64,000 nt of DNA from Cyclobacterium sp. 1_MG-2023 (GTDB lineage: Bacteria > Bacteroidota > Bacteroidia > Cytophagales > Cyclobacteriaceae): NCBI RefSeq assembly GCF_030546805.1, contig NZ_JAUOPC010000013.1, positions 124,001 to 188,000 on the forward strand, read 5' to 3'. The translations under genes and the position numbers were made by a program. Shown here in pieces: positions 46,468 to 57,600 of the stretch (the stretch's first letter is position 1; each line of letters opens with the position of its first letter). The notes under the pieces were generated by a model. That model was not told where the DNA came from. It ran no database searches and saw only the letters and a program-made list of their open reading frames with translations.

Positions 46468-47857
46468 TGTAAGAAAAACCCATAATATATTTATTTTGAT
46501 TTTCTAACTGCTTTTTATAATAAGCCGCATAATGATCATTAGTCATCAAGTCTACTTGATAATAATGTTTTCCATAATTTTTGGCATTTTTTTCAAGTTT
46601 GCTTACAAATAACCTCCCAAAATCCGCATTGGAGTAATTATCCAATTCAGCATTCCCAACCCTTTTCCCGTCTATCCAAACGCCATATATTTTAGGATCC
46701 TTCCAAGACTCAATTTGTTCCTTAGTGGGCACAAGCTTTGGCAAGGGTGGTAAAGAACGCCTAAAAACAACCATTTGTTGGGCTTGTTGCTCCTTACTCA
46801 TTAATAAAAACAAGTACTGTAACCTTTCCTTATCGCTTTCAGAAATTTTACTGTGAGCAGGACGCCCTTTGTCATTTTTTGCTTTGTTTACAATCTTCCT
46901 GTACTCAGCAAGTTGAGCAGGAGTCGCCCCTTCCGTCGATGATGGAACGACAATTTGTTTTGACTGGACAGCCTCGGTTTCCTCTTGTGCTATTGTTATT
47001 GTGCTGAAAAAAAATACGGCCATACCCAATAGAGGAACAACAGCTACTTGCTTACACAGGGAATTTCGGAATGATTTAGTTTTGGTCATCATAAGTAAAC
47101 GTTTTTTAGTAATAGAATAATTAAATCGACTTGTAATAAATGAGCTTGCCTGTTCAGTGACTTTATCAAACAATAGATAGCGATAGGATTTAATATCAGA
47201 GATTTGATTGATTACTGCCTCATCGGCAAGAAACTCATGGTTGAGCGCAATGGCTTTTCGGAATAGGAAAATAAATGGATTAAACCAGAAAAAAATTTGG
47301 AGGACTTCTACGAATAAGATATCCCATGAATGCTTTTGGGATACATGTGCAAGTTCATGAACTAGAATCTCTTCTTCAATATTTCCGCTTGTATATGCTT
47401 CCTCATTGAGAAATATATATCCTAAAAAACTATGAGGCACCGTGTTTTGATTAAAGAGAACAATTTTACCTCCCCCATAAGGTATAAAAACCCCTTTTTT
47501 TATCTTTTGTAATATATATTTAATATTTATTAAAAATCTTGATAAAAACGCAACAGTAACGAAAAAATAAACAAACCAAAAACCCAAAATCATATAATTA
47601 ATACTTTTTTCATATGATTTATCTTTGACGGGTTCGGCACTAATAGAGAATGTAGAATCAGGGATTACAGCATCAACTAACTCCCTTGGGAACACCTGCT
47701 GTTCAAAGGTAATAAACGGGATTGTAAACGATAAAATCAAACTTATCAACAAGTAATACCTGTTGAATTTATACATATGTTCCCCCTCTAATACTAGCTT
47801 GTAGAAAAGAATAAACAAAGCAGAACAACCGATAATTTTAATTAAGTAGAAGACCAT
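46454..47857 (-). CDS. M56-family (BlaR1/MecR1-like) membrane metallopeptidase
   Basis: 467 residues from ATG 47857 (the frame is open from GTG 47875). Four TM segments are visible in the first 300 residues, and the zinc motif HELAH lies at about 167-171, with NHEFLADEAV as the third-ligand region. A fifth TM at about 275-290 (VVPLLGMAVFFFST) is followed by a 180-residue periplasmic tail with many Gln and Lys. BlaR1-type proteins sense a signal outside and cleave the BlaI repressor inside; no BlaI gene is adjacent, so it is an orphan here. The stop codon lies in a fragment of the palindromic repeat. Confidence 0.85.
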   Translation of the reverse strand: MVFYLIKIIGCSALFILFYKLVLEGEHMYKFNRYYLLISLILSFTIPFITFEQQVFPRELVDAVIPDSTFSISAEPVKDKSYEKSINYMILGFWFVYFFVTVAFLSRFLINIKYILQKIKKGVFIPYGGGKIVLFNQNTVPHSFLGYIFLNEEAYTSGNIEEEILVHELAHVSQKHSWDILFVEVLQIFFWFNPFIFLFRKAIALNHEFLADEAVINQISDIKSYRYLLFDKVTEQASSFITSRFNYSITKKRLLMMTKTKSFRNSLCKQVAVVPLLGMAVFFFSTITIAQEETEAVQSKQIVVPSSTEGATPAQLAEYRKIVNKAKNDKGRPAHSKISESDKERLQYLFLLMSKEQQAQQMVVFRRSLPPLPKLVPTKEQIESWKDPKIYGVWIDGKRVGNAELDNYSNADFGRLFVSKLEKNAKNYGKHYYQVDLMTNDHYAAYYKKQLENQNKYIMGFSYNNRK

Positions 47858-48341
47858 TATTCTATATTTAAACACCTCTTTCTACAAATGTAGATTAAAA
47901 ATTTTAAACTTACAATAATTTCAACTAATTTTTTATTCTATCTGATTTTTAATAACTTAACACAACCAAAAAAGGGAATATTGAATATTTAAAAATATTC
48001 AAACCAAAATTAAATATTGGTAAATGAATTAATTTCACTTTTAAAACTTACTATTCAATCATTAATAGAATTTTCTCTTAAAAAAATAGAGTTAAAAATA
48101 AATTTAACTTATTAATTATCAATTGAACAAAATTCCCTATTGTATATTCTAAAAAACATTTAAACAAAAAAACATACATTATTGTTTAGAATGGAATAAC
48201 CTGATACTATTTTATAAAATCAAAAATTATTAGAATTTTGGAACTGTTTTTGTAGACAATACTTTTTCTATCCATAATTTTTTATAATAAAATTATTCAG
48301 GTTAGAATTTATTTATCAATTATCACTTAAATGATAAAGCT
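47858..48341. other. Very AT-rich intergenic region
   Basis: About 480 bases between the divergent M56 and third susC genes, with many A and T runs. It should hold both promoters, but no box pair could be fixed with confidence. No small coding frame or RNA was seen, and in particular no BlaI-type repressor gene. Confidence 0.45.
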
Positions 48342-51300
48342 ATGAAGAATATTTTACTCTGTTTTGTGCTTATCGTAGGCACAACATTTTCTGCTTTTGC
48401 GCAGAACAGGACTGTAACAGGGAGGGTAACCTCTGAAGATGAACCGGAAGGAATTCCGGGTGTAAACATTCTAGTTAAAGGTTCTATGGTAGGATCTATA
48501 ACAGATATTGATGGCAACTACTCAGTGGCTGTCCCTGAAGGATCCACAACATTGGTTTTCAGTTTTGTAGGCTACATGCCTCAAGAAGTAAACATAGGAA
48601 ACCGCAACACGGTAGATATTGTGTTACAACAGGACGTCAATGAGCTTTCTGAAGTTGTAATCACTGCCTTAGGCGTGGAAAGAAACAGAAATGAATTGGC
48701 CTACTCTGCTCAAGAAGTGGACGGAGACCTTATCACAAGAACCAGAAGCCCAGATTTTGTCAATTCCTTGTCAGGGAAAGTAGCAGGACTAGATATCCGA
48801 AGCAACAATACAATGGGCGGTTCTACCAATGTGGTCATAAGAGGTTATTCTTCTATTACAGGGAATAACCAAGCTCTTTTTGTAATAGATGGGGTTCCCA
48901 TTAGCAATGCCAACAACAACACCAGTACAAAAGCATTTGAGTCGAATGAAAGTTATGGTAACCAGCAAGGAGGTCGAGTTGGAACTGACTTTGGAAATGC
49001 TGCTGCGGATTTGAACCCAGACAATATAGAATCTGTCAACGTGTTGAAGGGGGCTGCAGCAACAGCGCTTTATGGTTCTCGTGCTTCAAATGGGGTAATC
49101 ATGATTACTACAAAGAAAGGCAAAGAAAACAGCATGGACGTCACCGTAAATACAGGTGTTGTTTGGAGCCAAATTGATAAAAGCACCTTTGTAAGGTACC
49201 AAAAAGACTATGGTGCCGGATATATTGATGCTTTCAGAACTCCCCAAGATTTGGGAGGTGGCGTAGGGCCAGTAGTCAGGTTTCAAGACGATGCTTCTTA
49301 TGGACCAGCATTTGATCCCAGTATCATGGTATATCAATGGGATGCATTGGATCCATTTTCTCCCAATTACGGGCAAATGACACCATGGGTGGCAGCAGCG
49401 AACGATCCTAGTACTTTTTATGAAACAGGTTTAAATTCAAATCAGAGCATCATGATTAGCGGTGGAGGGAATGATGCAACCTTTAGTTTAGGTTACACCC
49501 GTAACGACATTAAAGGAAACTTACCTAATAGTACTATAGATAAAGATCAATTCAATTTTAACGGATCCTACGATGTTTCGGAGAGACTAACAGTAACTGC
49601 TTCAGGAAACTACTCACGAACAGTAGGTATGGGTAGGTACGGCACAGGGTACAACGGCAGAAACCCCAATCAGCAGTTCAGGCAGTGGTGGCAAACCAAT
49701 GTAGACATTAGAGAACAAGAAGAAGCCTACTGGAGAAATGAGCAAAACATTACATGGAACTGGAACAGTTCCAATACCGGACCAATCTATTCAGATAACC
49801 TGTATTGGTCAAGGTATCAAAATTACTCCAATGACAGCAGGGATAATTTCTATGGCTATGCTTCAGCGAATTATAAAATAAATGATTGGATGAGCGTAAT
49901 GGGCCGAGCATCTTTTAACACCACCATAGACATGCAAGAAGAGCGTGTAGCCATTGGAAGTGCAGATGTGAGCCAATATACTCGATACAATAGAGATTTT
50001 ACTGAGGCCAACTTTGACTTGTTATTGAATTTTAACAGAGATATATCGGAAGACATTAGCTTTACCGGTTTATTGGGATCCAACCTACGAAGAAGCAGGA
50101 TGAACTCCATTAGGGCAAGCACCAACGGTGGACTTGTAGTCCCGGGCTTGTATAGTTTATCCAATTCCAGAAATGCTATTCAACCACCATTTGAGGAATT
50201 AGAACGTATTGGGGTAGACGGTATTTTTGCCAATGCCAATTTCGGGTATAAAGAAACCTTGTTTGTAGAAATTTCTGCCAGACAGGATAAATCCACCACC
50301 TTACCCGAAGACAACAACACCTATTTTTACCCAGCAGCAGCCGCTAACTTGGTATTTTCAAATTTAATAGACGTGTCATGGCTTACTCATGGTAAGGTTA
50401 GAGCCAATTATGCGGAAGTAGGTAATGATGCCCCAGCCTTGAGTTTATACAATGTGTACACTTCACAAACAGGCTATGGTTCCATTCCGATATTCTCTTT
50501 ACCAAGCACTCGGAATAACAATTCTTTATTGCCGGAAAGACAAAAAAGTTTTGAAGCAGGTATCGAACTAGACTTTTTAAGTAGTCTATTTGGCTTTGAC
50601 TTGACCTATTATAAATCCAATACCATTAACCAGATTTTACCGGTAAACACTTCTGCCTCTAGTGGGTATACCAAAAGGTTTGTCAATGCAGGTGAGGTAC
50701 AAAACCAAGGGATTGAGGTTTCGGCTTTTGTGACTCCTGTACAAACACGAGATTTTTCATGGACCATGAACCTGAATTTTGCACGGAACAGAAATGAAGT
50801 AATCAGCTTATATGGTGAGGGAGAAAACAAAGTATTAAATGTACCAATCACCTCCTTTCAAGGTGGAGTATCAGTAAATGCCACAGTAGGGGAACCATAT
50901 GGAATCATTAAAGGCAAAGACTTTATCTACACCAACGGACAACCAACGGTAAATGAAGACGGATACTATATGGTTTCAGAAAATTCAGATGAAGTGATTG
51001 GTGATCCTAATCCGGATTGGATCGGGGGAATCAACAACAGCCTTGCCTATAAGGGAATTTCTTTGGGTTTCCTTATTGATATCCGAAGTGGTGGTGACAT
51101 CTTCTCTCTTGATCAATATTATGGTGAAGGAACCGGATTGTATCCCAAAACTGCAGCCATCAATCAAAAGGGGAATCCTTCACGGCTTCCTGTAGAAGAT
51201 GGTGGAGGCGTGTTGCTTCCCGGAGTGAAAGAAGATGGCAGTCCCAACGATATATATGCAGAAAACTTAAATGGTGACGGGGTTACCCCTTTTGGATATG

Positions 51301-51596
51301 CAGCAAATAACTATGGGGAGTCACCTCGCTCGCTCTATACTTTCGATGGAAGCTTTGTAAAATTAAGGGAAGTAGCTGTGACTTACAGTCTACCTGCCTC
51401 ATTGATGCAAAAAATCGGAGTTTTCGAAAGTGTGGACCTACAGTTGATAGGTAGAAATTTATGGATCATTCATAAGAACATGGAGTTTTCTGATCCGGAA
51501 GAAGGTATAAGTTCTGGAAATGCCGGTAGAGGCTATCAAGGAGGAGCTTATCCTGCCTTAAAAAATTATGGTTTTAATGTTCGTTTAAATTTTTAA
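48342..51596 (+). CDS. SusC/RagA-family TonB-dependent receptor (third pair)
   Basis: 1084 residues. Signal peptide 1-20 (LIVGTTFSAFAQ). Carboxypeptidase-regulatory-like domain at 24-94 (VTGRVTSEDEPEGIPGVNILVKG). TonB box region LSEVVITALGVERN at about 101-114. Plug domain with LSGKVAGLDI, VIRGYSSITGNNQALFVIDGVPIS and the closing VIMITTKKG. The barrel ends NVRLNF. There is no STN domain, so no direct link to a FecR. No enzyme genes lie beside it, and the ligand cannot be named. It is followed after 10 bases by its SusD. Confidence 0.94.
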   Translation: MKNILLCFVLIVGTTFSAFAQNRTVTGRVTSEDEPEGIPGVNILVKGSMVGSITDIDGNYSVAVPEGSTTLVFSFVGYMPQEVNIGNRNTVDIVLQQDVNELSEVVITALGVERNRNELAYSAQEVDGDLITRTRSPDFVNSLSGKVAGLDIRSNNTMGGSTNVVIRGYSSITGNNQALFVIDGVPISNANNNTSTKAFESNESYGNQQGGRVGTDFGNAAADLNPDNIESVNVLKGAAATALYGSRASNGVIMITTKKGKENSMDVTVNTGVVWSQIDKSTFVRYQKDYGAGYIDAFRTPQDLGGGVGPVVRFQDDASYGPAFDPSIMVYQWDALDPFSPNYGQMTPWVAAANDPSTFYETGLNSNQSIMISGGGNDATFSLGYTRNDIKGNLPNSTIDKDQFNFNGSYDVSERLTVTASGNYSRTVGMGRYGTGYNGRNPNQQFRQWWQTNVDIREQEEAYWRNEQNITWNWNSSNTGPIYSDNLYWSRYQNYSNDSRDNFYGYASANYKINDWMSVMGRASFNTTIDMQEERVAIGSADVSQYTRYNRDFTEANFDLLLNFNRDISEDISFTGLLGSNLRRSRMNSIRASTNGGLVVPGLYSLSNSRNAIQPPFEELERIGVDGIFANANFGYKETLFVEISARQDKSTTLPEDNNTYFYPAAAANLVFSNLIDVSWLTHGKVRANYAEVGNDAPALSLYNVYTSQTGYGSIPIFSLPSTRNNNSLLPERQKSFEAGIELDFLSSLFGFDLTYYKSNTINQILPVNTSASSGYTKRFVNAGEVQNQGIEVSAFVTPVQTRDFSWTMNLNFARNRNEVISLYGEGENKVLNVPITSFQGGVSVNATVGEPYGIIKGKDFIYTNGQPTVNEDGYYMVSENSDEVIGDPNPDWIGGINNSLAYKGISLGFLIDIRSGGDIFSLDQYYGEGTGLYPKTAAINQKGNPSRLPVEDGGGVLLPGVKEDGSPNDIYAENLNGDGVTPFGYAANNYGESPRSLYTFDGSFVKLREVAVTYSLPASLMQKIGVFESVDLQLIGRNLWIIHKNMEFSDPEEGISSGNAGRGYQGGAYPALKNYGFNVRLNF

Positions 51597-51606
51597 AACT
51601 GAGAAG

Positions 51607-53043
51607 ATGAAAAAGATATTTATAAGTATATTCTCCATGATCCTAATGGCATCATGTGTAGATAATTTAGAGGATTATAATGTGGATCAAAAAAGTGCCG
51701 AAGAGGTTCCACCTGCTACATTGTTTACAGGAGCAGTAAAAGAACTAACTGATGTGGTTACCACTCCGGATGTAAACGTCAATAATTTCAGGTTTTATGT
51801 ACAGCATTGGACAACTACTCAATATTTGGATGAGCCCAGGTACAATATGACCACACGGCTTATTCCGCAAAATATATGGCAAGCTTTATATAGGGATGTT
51901 TTAGCAGATCTAGGAGAATCTAAAAGGCTGGTGGAAGCAGATGAGTTCACTTCAGATGTCGTAAAAGGCAATCAAATTGCTCAAATAGAAATAATGGAGG
52001 TTTATGCTTGGTCCGTATTGTTGAATACTTTTGGCGATGTCCCCTATTCTGAAGCTTTAAACGCGGAAAATTCCCTGCCTTCTTACGACGATGCAGAAAC
52101 CGTTTATTCACAAATTTTGACCAGTCTGGATGCAGCTCTTAATCGCATTGACCCGGATGAAATCGGGTTTGACGAAGGAGACATTATTTATGAAGGAGAT
52201 ATGGATATGTGGGAAAAGTTTGGCAACTCTCTAAAATTAAAATTGGGTATGGTCATTGCCGATGTAAATCCTAGTTTGGCGCAAAGTACTGTAGAAGCTG
52301 CGGCGACCAATGTCTTTACAGACAATATGTACAATGGTGCTTTCCCTTATTTAAGTGCACCACCCAATAATAACCCTGTTTCTGAGGAAATCAACCCCTT
52401 GTTTACTTCTAGACAAGATTACGTGGTTGCAAACACCTTGGTAGATGCTATGAATGAATTAAATGACCCTAGGAGAACCTTTTACTTTACTCAGGTGGAC
52501 GGTGAATTTATAGGTGGGATTTATGGTTTTTCAAATTCTTATTCAGATTTTTCAACCATTAACCCCACAGTTACAGACCCTACTTTTGAGGCGCTATTAT
52601 TGGACTATTCGGAGGTGAGATTCTTACTTGCAGAAGCCGTTGAGCGAGGCTATAATGTAGCAGGAACTGCTGAGGAACACTATAACGAAGCAATTGCTGC
52701 TTCGATAGCCTACTGGGGAGGAACCGAGGAACAAACCAATACTTACCTCGCCCAACCTCAAGTTAATTATTCATCTGCCTCAGGTGATTGGCGGGATAAA
52801 ATTGGCAACCAAAAATGGATCGCCTTATACAATCGAGGTTATGATGCCTGGCTTGAATGGAGAAGATTGGATGCCCCGGATTTACAACCACCGGCGATAG
52901 AAGGAACAAGTGATCTGGTAATTCCTAAAAGGGTAATTTACCCCATCAATGAACAGACGCTCAATGGAACCAACCGCTCAGCGGCCGGTGATGCCATTGG
53001 TGGTGACAGTAGTGATACTTATTTATGGTGGGACATAGAATAG
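51607..53043 (+). CDS. SusD/RagB-like (SusD_2 type) lipoprotein
   Basis: 478 residues, lipoprotein signal ending ILMASC (Cys17). The shorter length and the segments VQHWTTTQYLDEPRYNM, EIMEVYAWSVLLNTFGDVPYSEAL, KFGNSLKLKLGMVIAD and EVRFLLAEAVERG match the SusD-like type 2 group that pairs with SusC receptors of the preceding kind. The C-terminus has WIALYNRGYDAWLEWRRLDAP and KRVIYPINEQTLN. It is the lid of the third importer and is followed by a strong terminator. Confidence 0.92.
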   Translation: MKKIFISIFSMILMASCVDNLEDYNVDQKSAEEVPPATLFTGAVKELTDVVTTPDVNVNNFRFYVQHWTTTQYLDEPRYNMTTRLIPQNIWQALYRDVLADLGESKRLVEADEFTSDVVKGNQIAQIEIMEVYAWSVLLNTFGDVPYSEALNAENSLPSYDDAETVYSQILTSLDAALNRIDPDEIGFDEGDIIYEGDMDMWEKFGNSLKLKLGMVIADVNPSLAQSTVEAAATNVFTDNMYNGAFPYLSAPPNNNPVSEEINPLFTSRQDYVVANTLVDAMNELNDPRRTFYFTQVDGEFIGGIYGFSNSYSDFSTINPTVTDPTFEALLLDYSEVRFLLAEAVERGYNVAGTAEEHYNEAIAASIAYWGGTEEQTNTYLAQPQVNYSSASGDWRDKIGNQKWIALYNRGYDAWLEWRRLDAPDLQPPAIEGTSDLVIPKRVIYPINEQTLNGTNRSAAGDAIGGDSSDTYLWWDIE

Positions 53044-53090
53044 CCATTTCACCTCAGCTAAAGCCCTTATAAAATTTAAATAGGGTATAA

Positions 53091-53123
53091 AAAAAAGCGG
53101 TTCTGAAATAGAACCGCTTTTTT
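53091..53123. terminator. Bidirectional terminator between susD and tolC-like genes
   Basis: Perfect 14-bp stem AAAAAAGCGGTTCT (53091-53104) with AGAACCGCTTTTTT (53110-53123) and a five-base loop. A and T runs at the stem base serve both the susD (plus) and tolC-like (minus) genes. Confidence 0.9.
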
Positions 53124-53136
53124 CATTCGCCATTTC

Positions 53137-53261
53137 TCATGTCAGTCTCTTCCTTGCTGTTTCAAATTTCACCATTGCGATGCTAATTCAAATTTTCCAG
53201 ATAGCTTAATTTACTTTCAACTGTAACACTCACCACGCTTCCTATTGCATAATCCGATAAA
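53137..53261 (+). repeat. Dispersed palindrome element, diverged copy C
   Basis: Aligns with the centre and right half of copy A (37654-37829): TTGCTGTTTCAAATTTCACC against TTGCTGTTTTCAATTTCACC, then GCGATGCTA against GCGGTGCTA, ACACTCACCACG against GCACTCATCACG, and CCTATTGCATAATCCG against CCTATTACATAATCCG. The left-end inverted repeat is missing or unrecognisable. The copy ends about 12 bases before the stop codon of the convergent tolC-like gene. Confidence 0.65.
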
Positions 53262-53272
53262 AACTAGTTCTA

Positions 53273-54625
53273 TCAATCCTCTAGGAGTATTCCTGCCAAT
53301 TGCTTTAACTTTAGCTCCTCATATTTGGCATTGTATTTTGCAATGCTGAAATTATTCTGTGCATTCCTTAAATTCAATTGTGCTTGTCTAAATTCAATTG
53401 AATTAATTTGCCCTTGCTTGTACAAATCGTCACTGCGTTCAAAGTTTTTCAAAGCCGTTTCAAGATTTGCCTTTTCTGCATTAAAAACAAACAATGAATT
53501 TTGATAGGCCGAATAAGCATTGAGCACATCCCTTTTCACAGAATATTCAGTTTGCTCCTTTAAAACTTGCTGGCGCTCGATCTCTACTCTTGCATTTTTA
53601 TTTCTTACCCTTGTCGCTCCTCCGTCAAAAATATTCCAGCTCAATGTAAATCCGGCCTGTGGCCCGTAATTATAACTTCCGGTTACAAAAGCACCTGCAG
53701 GATTCCTATTCCCGGCATAATTGTACCCGGCATTTAATGAAACTGCAGGAAACCACCCTGATTGGCTTGCTTTTAAAGCGAATTCACTATTTCTCAATTG
53801 GCTATTGGTTTGCTCAATCAATACATTTCGCAGATAGGCTTGACTAACCAGCTCATCTTTAGTTCCAGGCATGGAGAAGGAAACGGTTGTATCTACCACA
53901 AATTCGGTTTCAATTTCACGTCCCATTATCAGATTTAGATTCCTTCTGGCATTCTCCAATTCCTGAGTAGTGTTGAGCAAATTAATGCTGTCGTTGTTTA
54001 CATCAACTTGCGCATTCAATAAGTCAATTTGATTGGTTTGTCCATATTCAAAACTATAGGCCGCACGTTGCATTCTGGTGGTGGAAATACTCAAAGCATT
54101 TTTTAGAATGCTTACACTCTCCGTCAATTGGGCCATTAAAAAGTAAGCATTAGACAGTTCTAAAACCGTATTCTCTATAATTTGTCTTGCCTGCAATTCG
54201 GAAATATTGTACAACTCTTTCAACTGTTTGTAATTGTACATCCTGCCAAACCCATCAAACAACACGTAGTTTAAATTGACGGACCCGCTGTAATTGTAGG
54301 CCTCTGTTGGGTCATAACTAAAATCCCCATTGTCTGTTTGGTTTTCTCCTTGATATCCTGAAACTCCCAAATTCCCATTGGCCACTATCGAAGGTAAATA
54401 ACCACTGTTCAAAATGCTTTGATTGTTATTGGCTACCTCTAGGTCTTTTTCTGCCACCTTAATGTCATAATTGTATTTCAGCGTAAGATTCATTGCATCT
54501 TCACGTGAAAGCATTTCCTGACCATTGGCCACCAAGCTAGTGGCAAATAAAACCAACCCAGCAATCAATGTAAATAATTGAGAATGACGCGACTCCATTT
54601 GGATATTTTTTATTTTTACTCTCAT
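53273..54625 (-). CDS. TolC-family outer-membrane efflux protein
   Basis: Forms the outer-membrane channel of the tripartite pump encoded upstream. From ATG 54625 it has 450 residues; that start lies 5 bases past the RND stop codon. ATG 54598 (MESRHSQLF) is an alternative giving a cleaner signal peptide (LFTLIAGLVLFATSLVANG). The two repeated helical-hairpin halves of TolC are visible, with conserved segments such as LSREDAMNLTLKYN, YNYSGSVNLNYVLFDGFGR, FTLSWNIFDGG and RQAQLNLRNAQNNF. Last gene of the marR operon. Confidence 0.9.
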   Translation of the reverse strand: MRVKIKNIQMESRHSQLFTLIAGLVLFATSLVANGQEMLSREDAMNLTLKYNYDIKVAEKDLEVANNNQSILNSGYLPSIVANGNLGVSGYQGENQTDNGDFSYDPTEAYNYSGSVNLNYVLFDGFGRMYNYKQLKELYNISELQARQIIENTVLELSNAYFLMAQLTESVSILKNALSISTTRMQRAAYSFEYGQTNQIDLLNAQVDVNNDSINLLNTTQELENARRNLNLIMGREIETEFVVDTTVSFSMPGTKDELVSQAYLRNVLIEQTNSQLRNSEFALKASQSGWFPAVSLNAGYNYAGNRNPAGAFVTGSYNYGPQAGFTLSWNIFDGGATRVRNKNARVEIERQQVLKEQTEYSVKRDVLNAYSAYQNSLFVFNAEKANLETALKNFERSDDLYKQGQINSIEFRQAQLNLRNAQNNFSIAKYNAKYEELKLKQLAGILLED

Positions 54626-54629
54626 TTTG

Positions 54630-57600
54630 TTAAGCATTCTGCGTTGATTCTTCATTTTCATGCAGCTCCTCCACTGCAGGCTCCACCGATTCTTTAGATG
54701 GCTTAATTCCTTCCCAAAGCCAAATTGAATACACTTTCAATGCATTGCCTACAGACAACAACATCGGTAGCATAATCAAGGTAAGCACCGTAGCAATGGC
54801 TATTCCATAAGCAATGGCAATGGCCATTGGGATTAGAAATTGCGCTTGCCTGCTTTTTTCCAAGATCAAAGGTGACAGACCGGCAATTGTTGTCACAGAG
54901 GTAAGGAAAATGGCTCGAAATCTTGATTTACCTGCTTGAATTAAAGCCTCATCAAAATCTAAACCATCTTGCAAGAAGTTGTTAAACTTACTTATGAGTA
55001 CCAAGCCGTCATTTACCACTATACCTATAAGGGCAATAATACCTAGCAATGACAACATATTAATAGGGAAATCATGCAACCAATGCCCCCAAGCCACACC
55101 TATCAAACTAAACGGAATCATAACCAATAGCAATATCGGCTGCATATAGGAACGGAAGGTAAAAGCGATGATGACCAGTATCAAAAAGATGATAATAGGA
55201 AAAACCTTACTGGCAGATGCAGTCACCTTTCCTGCCTCACGATTTTGACCCTCATACAAGGCAGAAACAGTTGGGTATTTTGCCATAATTTCCGGCATCA
55301 CATTCTCCCTTATATCAGTAATTATATCTGAAGAACTATCTTTTGGATCTTTTAAGTCGGCTTCTACTTTTATCTCGCGTTTACCGTCCAGATGGTTGAT
55401 TGTGATTTCTCCCCGAGCGATATAATAGGTCGCAATTTCACTTAAAGGAACACGATTACCGGAGGCACTTACTATATGCATATTGTCCAAATTCAAAATA
55501 GAAGAACGTCCTTCTCTTTCATAACGCACCCAAACAATTATTTCATCCTGACCACGCTGAAATCTTTGTACCTGTAATCCATTGAAGCCTGCACGAACCT
55601 GCCCTATCACATCATTTAGAGTAAAACCCAAAACGTAAGCCTTGTCTTTTAATTCAATATTAATTTCATTAATGCCTGCAGGATCATTATCACTAATATC
55701 ACGCAACAGACTGTTTTCTTTGATTTTTTCTTTAAGCTCTAATTTGGCTGCTTTTAGCTCCTCTATATTGTAACTTAACAATGATACAGAAACAGGTTTA
55801 CCGCCAAAACTTGAGCCGGCATCAAAGGTTAAACTCTCCGCAGAAGGGTGCTCACCTGCTGCCTGAGCAATGGATCCGGCTATTTCTGAAGCCGTAAAAT
55901 CACGATCTTCACCCGGTAGCAGATTGATTTTTAAAGATGCATTGGCTGTACCCGGACCAATTCTCTTAATAATACTTTGAAACACCTGGGCACCACCTGA
56001 CTGCTTTGCCGTGTATTCCTTATTAACTTCGATGGCCACATTCTCAATTTGTGTAATGATGGAATCTGTCACACTAGGATTAATCCCTTGCGGCATTTTT
56101 AAAGTAACATTAACCTGGTCTGAAGCGATCACGGGAAAAAAAGTAGTCCTAATAATTCCCCCTTGGATGGCTCCTGTAGTGATCACAAACAAGGCAATAA
56201 GAATCGAAAAGCCCAACACTTTGTTTTCCATACAGAAATGTAGCACGGGACTATAGAACTTATTTCGAAGAAAATTCAAGAATGTAGTCGCTTTAGTATT
56301 AAACCAATACTCTTTCTGATCATTAGAAAGTGCTTTTGAATGTGCCACATGCGCAGGGAGAATAACCAATGCTTCAAATAGGGAGAAGGCAAGCGTTAAT
56401 ATAACCACTATAGATACCTCTCCAAAAAACTCCCCTAATCGGCCATCCAAGTAAAAGAACGTAGAAAAGGCCACCAGCGTGGTGAGAATGGCTGAAGTAA
56501 TGGCCGGTAAAACCTCCATTGTCCCATCTATGGCTGCCTGAACGCGGGATTTCCCCTGTTCATGGTGGTAGAAAATATTCTCAGCAATCACAATTCCATC
56601 ATCAACCAAGATCCCTATCACTATTATCATCCCAAATAGAGAAAGTACATTTATGGTAATGTCGAAATAAGAGGCCATCATAAACATTCCCATAAAAGAA
56701 ACAGGGATACCGAAGGCCACCCAAGCTGCCAACCTTGGACGCAAAAACAAGGAAAGAAAAAACAACACCAAGGCAATCCCTTGGATACCATTTACTAATA
56801 AAAGCTCCGTACGTTCTACAACTATTTGAGACCTGTCATTGGTAATACTTAGCTGAATATTGTTGTGTGTTTCATTGAATTCATTGGCATAAATGGTCGC
56901 CTTTTCCGCTGCCTCAATTAAATCTTCATTGTTGGTTGTACTAATCGTAAATGAAATGGAAGGTTGATTATTAAAATAACCTCTATCAGGGGTTTCAGAC
57001 CAGACATCCTCTGTTACTGCCACATCTTCTAAAGTAACTATAGCGCCATTTTCTTCGGTTTTTAGAATGATATTATTGAGTTCCTTGCCGTAATAGGATC
57101 GATTATTTACTCGTATCAAATAATCCTCTGCTTCGGTTTTAATCGCACCACCGGTTACCAAAATATTGTTATTGGCCACAGCATTGGCAACATCACTAAA
57201 TGTCAAATTATAGGAACGCAAAACTTCCTCATTTACCGAAACCGTAATTTCTTCATCAGGGTAGCCGGCAATTGTCAACTGAGATATTCCATCTATACCT
57301 CGCAAGTCATTCTCTATCTCTCTTCCGATGGTTTTAAGGGTTTTCAAAGGGATGTTCTCCCCACTTAATGCCAATTCAATAGAGACATTTAAATTTTCAT
57401 TTTTGGCGACTACTGGTGGCTCCATCTCTGCCGGAAAAGAAGGTACTTTATCAACAGCATTTTTTACATCGGCCAATAAAATATCTATATCATAACCTTT
57501 GATCGCCTCTATAGAAATGCTTGCCGTATTTTCCGAGGAAGCTGAAGTAAAACGGTCTATTCCTACTATCCCGCGTAAATTGTCTTCAATTTTTAGCACT

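Noticed and set aside
47858-48341. Small BlaI-like gene in the AT-rich gap
   Set aside because: No open frame of suitable length or helix-turn-helix pattern on either strand.
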